DNA of 64,000 nucleotides, taken from contig NZ_DATGKU010000182.1 in NCBI RefSeq assembly GCF_035294505.1, forward strand, positions 32,900 through 96,899, in the 5' to 3' direction. This stretch comes from Chthonomonas sp035294505. GTDB taxonomy: Bacteria > Armatimonadota > Chthonomonadetes > Chthonomonadales > Chthonomonadaceae. This document shows positions 44,493-53,356 of this stretch, in pieces. Within the stretch, counting starts at the first letter, position 1; each line of letters starts with the position of its first letter. Under the pieces are notes generated by a model. The model worked only from the letters and a program-made list of their open reading frames with translations. It searched no databases and was not told where the DNA came from. Both the position numbers and the translations under genes were made by a program.

Positions 44493-44616
44493 CAAGTTCC
44501 CAAAAAATCTTGCCGGCCTAAAAGCAAGGTGGTGAATGCCGAAAGGGAGCCTACATTATCGGGGGTTGCGAAATGCGCCCTACCGCATAGGAGAAGCTTT
44601 TAGCGTCGTCGGGCTT

Positions 44617-45921
44617 CTACCCTAACCAGAAAGAGAGAACGAAGAGCACGGATACAAGCACCAACAGCGGGTTGATCTCGCGCCAGCGTCGTTGCGCCAA
44701 CATAACCAAAAGATAGGAGAGAAATCCAAAGCCGATTCCTCGTGCGATGGAGTAGGTGAAGGGAATTGTAACAATGGTGATAAACGCCGGAAACCCCTCT
44801 TCCAACCGATGAAATTCGATGTCGCGAACGCTCGAAAGCATGAGAAACCCCACAATGATAAGGGCAGGTGCGGTGGCCTGCGCCGGCACGATGATGACCA
44901 GGGGCGAGAAGAAGAGCGCGAGTAAAAAGAGAATGCCAACGACGAGGGAGGTCAGACCGGTGCGTCCGCCTGCAGCAACGCCGCTGGCGCTTTCTATGTA
45001 GGTGGTGGCGCTCGATGCACCGCAAAAGCCGCCCCAGAGTGCGGCGAACCCATCTACAAACAGAATTTCACGGAGACGGGGCAGGCGTCCCTCCGCATCC
45101 ACAAGATTTGCCTGTTGCCCCACGCCGAGTATGGTGCCCATGGCGTCGAAAAAGTCGCTCATGACAAAGGCCAGAATAGTGGACCAAAGTGCCGGATGCA
45201 AAGCGCCAAGCACATCTGCTCGCCCTAGGGTAGTGAATTGCGGTAGTTGAAGGAGTTGGTGGGCGGGAGGAAGGGAAACGACTTTTGTGAAGAGGGCGAT
45301 GATGGTGGTACAGAGAATACCTAACAGCAGCGCCGCGCGCCAGCGAAAAGCTACAAAGAGAAGAGTAAGAGCCAGCCCAAGGCTGGCCACAAGCACCTCT
45401 TTGTGATGAAAGGAGCCGTAAGTGAGGGGGGCATCGGCAGTGTTGGCCTTTACAAGGCCGGCGTTCACCATGCCAAGGAGGGTGATGAACAGGCCGATGC
45501 CCACAGCTATCGCTCTTTTTAGCCCCATGGGGATGGCGTTCATAATGGCCTCGCGGGCCCGGGTGAGCGCGAGCACGGCGATGATCGCCCCTTCAATCAC
45601 CACGACGCCCATGGCGGTTTGCCAGGGAACATGGTGCTGCAAACAGACATCGAAGGTGAGCACGCCGTTAAGCCCCATGCCTGGAGCGAGGGCATAGGGC
45701 GTGTTGGTTAACAGTGCCATAAGCAGGGTAGGAATGGCGGCAGTAAGCGCTGTAGCCGCTGCCAATGCGGACGCGCTATGCTGTAGGCCCGGAATATTGG
45801 AGAGAATAGAGGGGTTTACAAAGAGAATGTAGGCCATTGTCATAAAGGTGGTGAAGCCTGCTGCCACCTCCGTGCGAATGTCCGTATGACGTGCTGCGAG
45901 GGTAAACCGTTTTTCAAGCAT
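44617..45921 (-). CDS. NCS2-family purine (guanine/hypoxanthine-type) permease
   Basis: The 434-residue membrane protein has about a dozen hydrophobic segments and the AzgA/PbuG-like signatures N-T-P-Y-A-L-A-P-G-M-G-L-N near residue 70 and S-S-A-T-T-Y-I-E-S-A-S-G-V-A-A-G-G-R-T-G-L near 300. It is a proton-coupled purine base importer; exact base preference cannot be told. ATG 45921 follows AAGGAG by six bases, and the in-frame ATGs further up are not preceded by a ribosome site. It lies 72 bases after the thymidine kinase gene, which fits a nucleobase and nucleoside salvage group. Confidence 0.9.
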   Translation of the reverse strand: MLEKRFTLAARHTDIRTEVAAGFTTFMTMAYILFVNPSILSNIPGLQHSASALAAATALTAAIPTLLMALLTNTPYALAPGMGLNGVLTFDVCLQHHVPWQTAMGVVVIEGAIIAVLALTRAREAIMNAIPMGLKRAIAVGIGLFITLLGMVNAGLVKANTADAPLTYGSFHHKEVLVASLGLALTLLFVAFRWRAALLLGILCTTIIALFTKVVSLPPAHQLLQLPQFTTLGRADVLGALHPALWSTILAFVMSDFFDAMGTILGVGQQANLVDAEGRLPRLREILFVDGFAALWGGFCGASSATTYIESASGVAAGGRTGLTSLVVGILFLLALFFSPLVIIVPAQATAPALIIVGFLMLSSVRDIEFHRLEEGFPAFITIVTIPFTYSIARGIGFGFLSYLLVMLAQRRWREINPLLVLVSVLFVLSFWLG

Positions 45922-45993
45922 TTCTCTCTCCTTTTCCATAAACAGACAAGAGGGTACCCGTAAGGCAAAGCGCATCCCTTTTGGGGCTTCACG

Positions 45994-46686
45994 CTAGCAC
46001 TCGTTGTCTACCTCCGGCTCCATGAACATTTCAAGCTGACGCGGGTCGGTGACCTCTGGAGTGCGGGTGGGGGGCATGGGGTGCGTACCGCGGGCACTGT
46101 GGATGGGGGCATTGCGCACACGATGGCAACGGCGACAGCGTGCCTCATAGGTCTCCTCTGCCCCGATAAGGATGGTCGGTTCGTTCCAGGAGGCGGGGCG
46201 TCCGTTCACAAGGCGTTGGGTACGTGTGGCCTCTCCCCCACAGACTTTACAGATAGCGTGCAGTTTAATGACATTCTCGGCGAGCGCCAGCAGGGTGGGC
46301 ATAATGCCAAAAGGCATGCCACGAAAATCCTGATCGAGACCTGCCACAATCACATCTATCCCACGATCGGCGAGGCGTTGGCAGAGGGGAACGATGGCTT
46401 CATCGAAAAATTGAACCTCTTCAATTCCCACCACATGGACCCGTGGGTCTAGAAGTGTCTCAAGGGTGCGGGCATCGGGCACGGCGATGGCCTGAAATCG
46501 CACACCGTCGTGGGTGCTGATAACGGTGTTATCGGTGCGGGTATCGAGTGCCGATTTAAAAACTTGTACTCGTTTTCGGGCATAGAGGGCTCGCCGTACA
46601 AGCCGAATTAACTCATCGGTTTTTCCGGAGAACATACATCCACAGATAACCGTTATAGAGCCGGGCTGTCTGGTGCGCGTAGGCAT
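45994..46686 (-). CDS. tdk: Thymidine kinase (type II, zinc-containing)
   Basis: The 230-residue enzyme has Walker A G-C-M-F-S-G-K-T (residues 16-23), the D-x-R loop, and E-E-V-Q-F-F-D with the catalytic Glu. The zinc-binding C-K-V-C-G-G and C-R-R-C-H pairs are also present. It phosphorylates thymidine and deoxyuridine with ATP. A long, polar, Pro-rich C-terminal tail (about 30 residues) extends beyond the usual enzyme. It starts 17 bases after the hydrolase gene and precedes the purine permease, so the three are probably one transcript. Confidence 0.92.
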   Translation of the reverse strand: MPTRTRQPGSITVICGCMFSGKTDELIRLVRRALYARKRVQVFKSALDTRTDNTVISTHDGVRFQAIAVPDARTLETLLDPRVHVVGIEEVQFFDEAIVPLCQRLADRGIDVIVAGLDQDFRGMPFGIMPTLLALAENVIKLHAICKVCGGEATRTQRLVNGRPASWNEPTILIGAEETYEARCRRCHRVRNAPIHSARGTHPMPPTRTPEVTDPRQLEMFMEPEVDNEC

Positions 46687-46703
46687 CGCTTCTCTCCACG
46701 CCT

Positions 46704-47633
46704 TCAGAGGTGAGTTGTAAAGAACTTTACAAGCAGGTGGTCATACTCGGGCAGCTCTTCTGGAGCTATCCAGACATGGCCGGATTTCGGCAGCACGTGA
46801 AGCGCACGGGGAGGGCAGGCGGCCGCATAGAGATCGTAAGCATCTTTAACGGGAACGATGCGATCGTGTTGCCCGTGAAATAGCAGAACGGGCCTAGGAG
46901 CGATCTTGCCGATGGCCTTCAGCGCGGAAACCGCATGAGGAGAGATGGGAATCCAGCGCCGGCCAATGGAAATGGCCAAAGGGGTGATAAGCGTTCCGAG
47001 AGGGCCAAAAAGTAAACGCCCGCGCCGAATGACGGCGCGTTCAAGGGTGGCGAAGGCGCCGTGAGTAACAACCGCAGCCAAACGAGTGTCATCCGCAGCG
47101 GCCATCAAGGCCACCGAACCGCCCATGGAGTGCCCATAAACGCCGATGCGAAGGCCATGCATCTCCGGGCGGGCAGCAAAGTAGTCTACCGCCCCAAGCA
47201 GATCGTTTGTTTCTAAATAACCGACCGTACAGACATGCCCGCCACTTCGTCCCGATTTACGAAAGTCGAACAGGAGTGTGTGGAAACCGGCCTCCCGCAG
47301 AAGTCGAGCCCAGTAGAGCATCTCCATGCGATTATAGAGATGCCCGTGACAGAGAACAACCCCACCAATCGCCTCGCCTTTGGCCGGTAGAAACCAGCCA
47401 CTCAGGGCGATGCCATCGCGTGAGAGAAAGGTAACCTCCTCTAGCCCGATGCTTCGGGCATCTTTGGGTAAAAAAACGGGAATACGGGGTGGGTGTGTGG
47501 CGATGTAGGCGTAGCTAACTGCAAGACCACCCCACAAGAGGCCACCGGCGATCAGGCCTAAGCCGAAATAGGTGGGATGAAAAAAGCGTTTTGTGCGGAT
47601 ATCTTCGCGTGGTTTAAGCTGGCGGCTCGGCAT
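46704..47633 (-). CDS. Membrane-anchored alpha/beta hydrolase (serine aminopeptidase S33-like)
   Basis: The 309-residue protein has a single N-terminal membrane helix (about residues 21-45) and an alpha/beta-hydrolase domain: oxyanion H-G-H-L, nucleophile Ser in G-H-S-M-G-G-S, acid Asp in G-Q-H-D-R-I-V-P and His in S-G-H-V-W. It probably acts on a small ester, lipid or peptide at the membrane face. It lies upstream of tdk in the same operon. Substrate unknown; the fold and triad are complete. Confidence 0.82.
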   Translation of the reverse strand: MPSRQLKPREDIRTKRFFHPTYFGLGLIAGGLLWGGLAVSYAYIATHPPRIPVFLPKDARSIGLEEVTFLSRDGIALSGWFLPAKGEAIGGVVLCHGHLYNRMEMLYWARLLREAGFHTLLFDFRKSGRSGGHVCTVGYLETNDLLGAVDYFAARPEMHGLRIGVYGHSMGGSVALMAAADDTRLAAVVTHGAFATLERAVIRRGRLLFGPLGTLITPLAISIGRRWIPISPHAVSALKAIGKIAPRPVLLFHGQHDRIVPVKDAYDLYAAACPPRALHVLPKSGHVWIAPEELPEYDHLLVKFFTTHL

Positions 47634-47799
47634 GTCTATAAGTATAACGCATAGTCCCTGATTTAGTCTCTACGGCGGTAAAGGAGGAATGGGGGTCGCT
47701 TCGAAGCACGCTTCCCACGCCTTTATTGTTGCAGCATCAACTTCAAAAATAACTACAAGCGTTTATAGCCTACTTATCAAAAAAACCTGCCTAAATCCC

Positions 47800-47823
47800 A
47801 AAAAAGCAGACGCTGTTCTGCTT
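47800..47823 (-). terminator. Leftward-reading terminator-like hairpin upstream of dnaA
   Basis: On the minus strand AAGCAGA, a six-base loop and TCTGCTT are followed directly by a T run (47800-47805 are A on the plus strand). It would stop transcription reading leftward through dnaA antisense before the hydrolase-tdk group. The stem is only 7 bp. Confidence 0.45.
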
Positions 47824-47838
47824 GCGGAGACGGCTTGG

Positions 47839-47851
47839 AATTTGCTATAAT
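47839..47851 (+). promoter_or_regulatory. Extended -10 promoter for dnaA
   Basis: TGCTATAAT (47843-47851) is an extended -10 element, with a weak TTGCGG -35 (47822-47827) 18 bases upstream. It gives a leader of about 95 bases to GTG 47952. Confidence 0.5.
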
Positions 47852-47951
47852 CGGCGCGTTGTGGGCGCAAATAGTCGCGTCCCCTCCTTCACAGATCACT
47901 TATTACCCTTTCATGCCCGCAAGAAGCGGGCCTCGGTTACGGAGGCAGCGA

Positions 47952-49478
47952 GTGAGCGGAAAGCTCGAATTCGGAGAGGAAGACCGCACGCAAGCGCTGC
48001 TCCAGGTATGGGACCTTTGCCTGGCTCTGCTCTCCACAAAGGTAAGCCCGGTGACATTCAATAGTTTTCTGAGCGACACACGCCCCCTAAGCTATGTGGG
48101 CAACGTAGTGACTCTGGGTGTCGCCAATCCTTTTGCGAGAGAGTGGTTAGAGAGCCGTGCGGCCAACGCCATTCGGAGTGCCCTCGAGTTTCACCTCAAC
48201 ACGAGTGGGTTGCAGGTGAAGATCGTGGTCATGCCGCGTGAAACGTCCGTTCCTGGTGCGGCATCAGGGCGTAAGGACGCTTCGGATGCGAAGAAGGTCT
48301 TGCAGCCAAAGCTGCCTTTGGACGAAGGGGAAGAAGCCGGTGCCGCAGAGGCCATGGCGGCAAAGCCCTCTACCACGCCGCCGCGCGTTACCTCCAAATC
48401 TGCCGGTTCTCGCTCGGCCTCTAAAGGGGCTGTGCCGACTCTGCCAGGGCTGCCGCTCAACGAGCGATTCACCTTTGAGACGTTTGTGGTGGGGCGTTCC
48501 AACCGTTTGGCCTTTGCGGGAGCGATGAATGTGGCGGAGCGTCCGGGAGCCGTCTACAACCCGCTGTTCCTGTATGGAGGCTCTGGGCTGGGCAAAACCC
48601 ATCTGCTTCATGCCATTGCGCACGCCATCAAACGCACCAACCCCAAAATGCGGGTGGCCTACGTTTCCGGCGAGTATTTTGCGCAGCACTATATCAATGC
48701 CTTAAAGGAGCACGCCACCGATGAGTTTCGCCGTCAATATCGAGAGATAGACGTTTGGCTGGTGGATGACATTCAGTTTATTGCCGGTAAAGAGCACACC
48801 AAAGAGGAGTTCTTCCACACTTTCAACGTGTTGTACCAGAGTGGAAGGCAGGTGGTCATTGCCAGCGAACGCAGCCCGCGCGATCTCAATACCATGGACG
48901 AGCGACTGCGTTCCCGCTTCCAAAGCGGCCTTATTGCCGACATCGGGCCGCCCGATTTGGAAACACGCATCGCCATTTTGGAGATGTGTCGGCAGCGGGA
49001 GGGCGCCGAGGTAAGCGATGAGGTGCTGCACTACATCGGCAGCGCCATCCAATCCAACATTCGTGCGCTGGAAGGGGCACTGACGCGCCTTCTGGCCTAC
49101 TCGTCCGTCATGGGGGTGCCGCCCACCGTGGAGCTGGCCCAGAACGTGCTTGGCGAGTATCTCATTGATAAGCCTATCCCGGCAAGAGGGCTTACACCCG
49201 AGGCGATCATTCAGGCAGTTGCCGACCAATTTGGTGTAGATGCCGCCGAGATCGTGGGCACGAATCGCAATAAGGACGTGTCGTTGGCACGCCATGTGGC
49301 GATGTATCTTTGTCGAGAACTGCTGCCCGAGCAACGCGCCCGCCATATTGGAGCGGCCTTTGGACGGCGCGACCACACCACGTTTCTTTATGCGTGCCAA
49401 CGCATCATTACGCTTCAGGAGATCGATCCGGAACTGCGGCAGACGATTCTGCGACTGAGGCGCTCGCTCGGGCGCTAG
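47952..49478 (+). CDS. dnaA: Chromosomal replication initiator protein DnaA
   Basis: From GTG 47952 (GGAGG six bases upstream) the protein has 508 residues. Domain I is N-terminal (Q-V-W-D-L-C-L-A-L-L-S) and is followed by a poorly conserved domain II linker. The AAA+ domain III has Walker A G-G-S-G-L-G-K-T, Walker B V-D-D-I-Q and sensor motifs. Domain IV carries the DNA-binding signature G-R-R-D-H-T-T. It binds DnaA boxes to open the origin. The TTG at 47835 and ATG at 47913 lack ribosome sites. dnaN and recF are not adjacent, and the 3' end overlaps the convergent Ppx gene by 71 bases. Confidence 0.95.
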   Translation: MSGKLEFGEEDRTQALLQVWDLCLALLSTKVSPVTFNSFLSDTRPLSYVGNVVTLGVANPFAREWLESRAANAIRSALEFHLNTSGLQVKIVVMPRETSVPGAASGRKDASDAKKVLQPKLPLDEGEEAGAAEAMAAKPSTTPPRVTSKSAGSRSASKGAVPTLPGLPLNERFTFETFVVGRSNRLAFAGAMNVAERPGAVYNPLFLYGGSGLGKTHLLHAIAHAIKRTNPKMRVAYVSGEYFAQHYINALKEHATDEFRRQYREIDVWLVDDIQFIAGKEHTKEEFFHTFNVLYQSGRQVVIASERSPRDLNTMDERLRSRFQSGLIADIGPPDLETRIAILEMCRQREGAEVSDEVLHYIGSAIQSNIRALEGALTRLLAYSSVMGVPPTVELAQNVLGEYLIDKPIPARGLTPEAIIQAVADQFGVDAAEIVGTNRNKDVSLARHVAMYLCRELLPEQRARHIGAAFGRRDHTTFLYACQRIITLQEIDPELRQTILRLRRSLGR

Positions 49479-51075
49479 GTGCCAGTGCAAGAGAGTTAGG
49501 ATGGGCGACCTCGGCGACTAGCGGGGCTTTAAAAACGTACTCAAAAAGATCGCTATTGTTTTGAACCCCCCAAACCTCTAGCTCACACTCGGCATCGCTT
49601 ATCAGGGTAAGCACAAAGCGCCGTGGCGATTCCTCACGTCTAAGGCGAATATCGCGTACCAAACCGAGATGGCTACGGTCGAGTCCTTCTGCTACCCGTA
49701 GCAAGGCGGCCAAAACGCGCACACGCCGACGCTCCTCGCGGTTCAGGTCGGCCATATTAGGATGCTTCTTTTTGGGAATGCCTTTGCGATGATAGAGCGC
49801 CACGTTGGCGATGATATCTATCTCGGTGTCGTCGAAACCCAGCAGGTCGGAGTTGCGGATGATGTAGTAAGCATGGCGCTGGTGATTGGAGTGGGAGAGA
49901 AAGGTGCCGATGTCGTGCAGGATGGCCGCATACTCCAGAAGCTCGCGCGAGGTATTGCCGTAGCTATGTTCGCCCAATTGACGCAGTTCATCGAAAAGAC
50001 GCAGCGCTAGAAAGGCCGTGTGATGCGCGTGATCGGCCTCATAGTTACAAGCTCGCGCCAGCTGAAGGATGGATCGGCGCCGTACCGAAAGCGCTTGAAA
50101 CTGCTCGCGTGTTCCCTCTTGGCGTAGAAGATGGTCGACGAGAATGCCCTCCCGTAGCCCTCGTTCGCTGGTGGTGATGCGCTCTGCTTCCACCTGTTCC
50201 AAAAAGGTGAGCAGAATGGCGGCTCCTCCGAGGATGATGTCGGCGCGAGTGGGGTCCATGCCCGGCACCTGGCGGCGTTCCTCAAGAGGCAGACGGCAGA
50301 GCAGCTTCACCACCTCGCGCAAATCCGCCGTACGAAAAGTGATGCCGCCGCGCAGGGAGGGGGAAGGCGTCGGCTTTGGAGAGGCCTCTGCGTTACCGGT
50401 GTAGTGTGCCACCACTTGCCCCAAACAGTTGATGGTTCCGGCGCTGCCGAGAACGAGATCGAAACCGGTTTGTTGCACACGACGAGCCACCGGGTTTGCC
50501 ACGGCGCGTACATGGGCTTGCACTTTAGCAAACAGCTCAGGGCTTATCGGGTCGGGCGTGTCGAAAAAGAGGTTGGAGAGCCGAATGGCACCGAGCTTCA
50601 TGCTCTCTAAAACCTCATGCCCTTCCGAGGTGCCTACAATAACTTCGGTGCTTCCCCCGCCAATGTCAATAAGCAACGCCCGCTTAGAACCTAGCTCGAT
50701 GCCGCTGGAGACCCCCAACCAGATAAGGCGTGCCTCCTCCGGCCCGGAGATCACACGTACCTCTATACCGGCCTCACGACGTACTCGCTCGATGAACTCT
50801 TCCCTATTTTCGGCTTCTCGTACCGCTGCAGTGGCGAAGGCGACAATTTCATCGGCGCCAAAACCGCGCGCCACGTCGGCGAAACGGGCGCATACCAAAG
50901 CTCCCCGATCGATCGCCTCCGGCGTCATGCGATGGGTGGCGAACTCTCCCTCACCTAGGCGCACCATCTCCCGATGCTGGGCAAGGGTGGTGATGTGGTT
51001 ATCGTCTTCAATGCGTACAACGGCCAAGCGAATGGAGTTGGTACCGATGTCTATCGCTGCAAAAACATGACTCAT
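49408..51075 (-). CDS. Ppx/GppA phosphatase (exopolyphosphatase / pppGpp phosphatase) with HD domain
   Basis: The 555-residue protein has the ASKHA-fold phosphatase N-terminal half: A-I-D-I-G-T-N-S, the catalytic Glu in A-V-R-E-A-E-N-R-E-E-F, D-I-G-G-G-S-T-E and G-S-A-G-T-I-N-C. A C-terminal HD-type helical domain follows (A-A-I-L-H-D-I-G-T-F), as in the longer Ppx/GppA proteins. It hydrolyses polyphosphate and/or pppGpp; which one cannot be told. A 50-residue Ser/Pro/Ala tail overlaps the 3' end of dnaA. It is convergent with dnaA, and the two share 71 bases at their ends. Confidence 0.9.
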   Translation of the reverse strand: MSHVFAAIDIGTNSIRLAVVRIEDDNHITTLAQHREMVRLGEGEFATHRMTPEAIDRGALVCARFADVARGFGADEIVAFATAAVREAENREEFIERVRREAGIEVRVISGPEEARLIWLGVSSGIELGSKRALLIDIGGGSTEVIVGTSEGHEVLESMKLGAIRLSNLFFDTPDPISPELFAKVQAHVRAVANPVARRVQQTGFDLVLGSAGTINCLGQVVAHYTGNAEASPKPTPSPSLRGGITFRTADLREVVKLLCRLPLEERRQVPGMDPTRADIILGGAAILLTFLEQVEAERITTSERGLREGILVDHLLRQEGTREQFQALSVRRRSILQLARACNYEADHAHHTAFLALRLFDELRQLGEHSYGNTSRELLEYAAILHDIGTFLSHSNHQRHAYYIIRNSDLLGFDDTEIDIIANVALYHRKGIPKKKHPNMADLNREERRRVRVLAALLRVAEGLDRSHLGLVRDIRLRREESPRRFVLTLISDAECELEVWGVQNNSDLFEYVFKAPLVAEVAHPNSLALAPSARASASVAESSAAVPDRSPEA

Positions 51076-51128
51076 GCTATGATTCTACCTGTCTGCGCTT
51101 CGGAAACGGTGGTTTACGCTCAATATTC

Positions 51129-52136
51129 TTAAGTAGGAGCTACGCGAAGCACGGCCGCTCCGTTGATGCGGTCTTGCTTCAGCGCCTGTAAGGCCTCGTT
51201 GGCGGCTTCTAAAGGGAACTCTTGGGTGTGTGTGTGCAGGGGAATGGTCTCGGCCAGATGCAGCAGCTCTTTGCCATCTTGACGGGTATTGGCGGTGACG
51301 CTGCGTAGGTTCCGTTCGTAGAAAAGGTGTTTTTCGTAGTCCATCGAAGGGATGGGGGTCATATAGATGCCGGCTAGCGCGAGGGTGCCTCCTTTATCGA
51401 GGTCAGAGAGCGCAACAGGAACCAGTTCTCCGGCGGGAGCAAACAGAATGCTGCTGCGCAGTTTCACCGGGGGGCGCTCCGCCGTAGAGCCTACCCACAC
51501 GGCTCCGAGCCGACGGGCCAGCTCCTGATGTTTTTCATCGCGAGTGCATACGTAGACAGGACAGTCCCAATAGCGAGCGATCTGAATAACGATATGAGCT
51601 GAAGCCCCAAACCCGTAAAGGCCCAGCGGCTCGCCTGGGTGAAGGTTACTGCGTCGCAGGGCACGATAGCCAATGATGCCGGCGCAGAGAAACGGTGCCG
51701 CCTCCCGTGAGGAGACGCCCGGAGGGATGGGATAGATAAACGCCTCTGGCGCCACCACATATTCTGCATAGCCACCGTCTGCATCGTAGCCGGTGAAGAT
51801 GGGGCTATCACAAAGGTTCTCTTCTCCGCGTTTGCAGTAAGAGCACTTCCCGCAGCTTGCATGAAGCCAAGCTACCCCTACGCGGTCGCCTATTTGAAAC
51901 CGTGTGGCATCAGGCCCGCGACACTCTATGGTGCCTATGACCTCGTGGCCCGGAATAATAGGCAATTTGTGTGGTGGCAACTCTCCCTCCACCACGTGAA
52001 GGTCGGTACGACAAACACCACACACCTCAACGCGAATGAGAACCTCTCCGGAGTGCGGTTTCGGCTTAGGCAACTCTTGCAACTGCAGGGGCGAGCTCTC
52101 CACCGGCCCCGGTTTCGTAAGAACCATGGCGCGCAT
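51129..52136 (-). CDS. Zinc-dependent alcohol dehydrogenase (MDR family)
   Basis: The 335-residue enzyme has the catalytic zinc ligands in C-G-V-C-R-T-D and G-H-E-V-I-G. The structural zinc cysteines are in C-G-K-C-S-Y-C-K-R-G-E-E-N-L-C. A Rossmann cofactor-binding region follows, but the usual G-x-G-x-x-G reads G-F-G-A-S-A. It probably oxidises short-chain alcohols or reduces aldehydes with NAD(P). GGGAG precedes the ATG by eight bases. It is divergent from the Dus gene and alone on its strand. Confidence 0.88.
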   Translation of the reverse strand: MRAMVLTKPGPVESSPLQLQELPKPKPHSGEVLIRVEVCGVCRTDLHVVEGELPPHKLPIIPGHEVIGTIECRGPDATRFQIGDRVGVAWLHASCGKCSYCKRGEENLCDSPIFTGYDADGGYAEYVVAPEAFIYPIPPGVSSREAAPFLCAGIIGYRALRRSNLHPGEPLGLYGFGASAHIVIQIARYWDCPVYVCTRDEKHQELARRLGAVWVGSTAERPPVKLRSSILFAPAGELVPVALSDLDKGGTLALAGIYMTPIPSMDYEKHLFYERNLRSVTANTRQDGKELLHLAETIPLHTHTQEFPLEAANEALQALKQDRINGAAVLRVAPT

Positions 52137-52324
52137 GGTACAATCTCCCTGTTCGCCCAGGTTTTGAGAATAGGAATGAGGCCTCTCGTTTTTTATGTAC
52201 GATTTTGGCCGAGGTTCGGTTATTTCGACGCGATGTTGTGGAGGGCAACGGCTCCGCCTCTTAGTTTACAACATTTTCTCAAGCTTGCCGAAAAGGCTTG
52301 CGTCGCGAACGTACTAGTCATTTG

Positions 52325-53356
52325 ATGAGGAAGATGCATACGCTCATTCAACAGAGAGGATGGGAAGGCTTTCGGGTGGGAAATTTGTCGATCTCACCGC
52401 CGGTGGTTCTGGCGCCTATGGCGGATGTAACGAACGGAGCTTTTCGCCGGCTTGCCAAACGCATCGGCCGGCCCGGCCTCGTCGTCACCGAATTTATTTC
52501 AACTACCGCTCTGCATTATGGGAATAAGAAAACTTTGAAGATGTTCGACATAACCCCCGATCAGCGCCCGGTAGCGGTGCAGATATTCGGGGCCGACCCG
52601 GCCATCATGGCGGAGGCCGCCCGTATCGCAGTGGATATGGGGGCCGATATTCTCGATATCAACATGGGCTGTTGGGTGCCCAAAGTATGTAAGACGGGCG
52701 CGGGGGCTGCCCTTATTCGTGATCCCGACACGGCCTGCCGCGTAGTGGAGGCGGTTGTGAAGGCCGTTTCTGTGCCGGTAACCGTAAAAACACGCCCCGG
52801 ATGGCAGTACGGCGATTTTGCCACGGCAGAGCTGGCGAAGCGCTTTGAAGAGATCGGCATTCAGGCGCTGACGCTTCACGCACGCTTTGCCGTTCAGGGG
52901 CATGAGGGGGCAGCCGATTGGGCGCTTATTCGTCAAATGAAAGCGCTTCTTTCCATACCGGTTATCGGCAACGGCGACGTGAACTCACCCCAAGCGGCGG
53001 CGCGTCTGATAGAGGAGACCGGATGCGATGGTATTATGGTGGGGCGTGCCGCGATAGGCAACCCCTGGATACTGCGCGACATCGTCCATTTTCTTCGCAC
53101 CGGTGAGCTTTTGCCACCTCCTACACTTCAAGAGCGGGCCGAGGCCGCCCTCTCTCACCTTTGCGATCTGGCGCAAAGTATGGGAGAAGAGCCGGCCGTA
53201 CACCACCTCCGAGGCCAGCTACCGCTCTATTTCCGTGGGTTTCCCTACGCCGCGCGTTTTCGTGAGAAGATAAGCCATGCCAACACCGTTGAAGAGGTTC
53301 GGAGGCTTATCGAAGAGCTATTTCACGCCCAACTTATGGTATGTGAGTCCGCTTAG
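52325..53356 (+). CDS. dus: tRNA-dihydrouridine synthase
   Basis: The 343-residue flavoenzyme has the Dus TIM-barrel signature: A-P-M-A-D-V-T-N near the N-terminus, then V-Q-I-F-G-A-D-P, D-I-N-M-G-C-W with the catalytic Cys, K-T-G-A-G-A-A-L, V-K-T-R-P-G-W and N-G-D-V. It reduces uridines in tRNA D-loops using NADPH and FMN. The residue after the catalytic Cys is Trp where Pro is usual. The start is uncertain between ATG 52325 and ATG 52334, which has GAGGAAG two bases before it; the TTG at 52298 has no ribosome site. Its last 23 bases overlap the convergent oxidoreductase gene. Confidence 0.9.
   Translation: MRKMHTLIQQRGWEGFRVGNLSISPPVVLAPMADVTNGAFRRLAKRIGRPGLVVTEFISTTALHYGNKKTLKMFDITPDQRPVAVQIFGADPAIMAEAARIAVDMGADILDINMGCWVPKVCKTGAGAALIRDPDTACRVVEAVVKAVSVPVTVKTRPGWQYGDFATAELAKRFEEIGIQALTLHARFAVQGHEGAADWALIRQMKALLSIPVIGNGDVNSPQAAARLIEETGCDGIMVGRAAIGNPWILRDIVHFLRTGELLPPPTLQERAEAALSHLCDLAQSMGEEPAVHHLRGQLPLYFRGFPYAARFREKISHANTVEEVRRLIEELFHAQLMVCESA

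Larger units (their letters stand above)
47634..47951. other. Divergent intergenic region upstream of dnaA (no oriC boxes seen)
   Basis: This stretch carries the dnaA promoter and a leftward hairpin. I looked for TTATNCACA DnaA boxes on both strands and found none, nor an AT-rich unwinding element beyond short A runs, so the origin is probably elsewhere. Confidence 0.5.

Noticed and set aside
47634..47951. Replication origin upstream of dnaA
   Set aside because: No TTATNCACA boxes on either strand and no clear AT-rich unwinding element.
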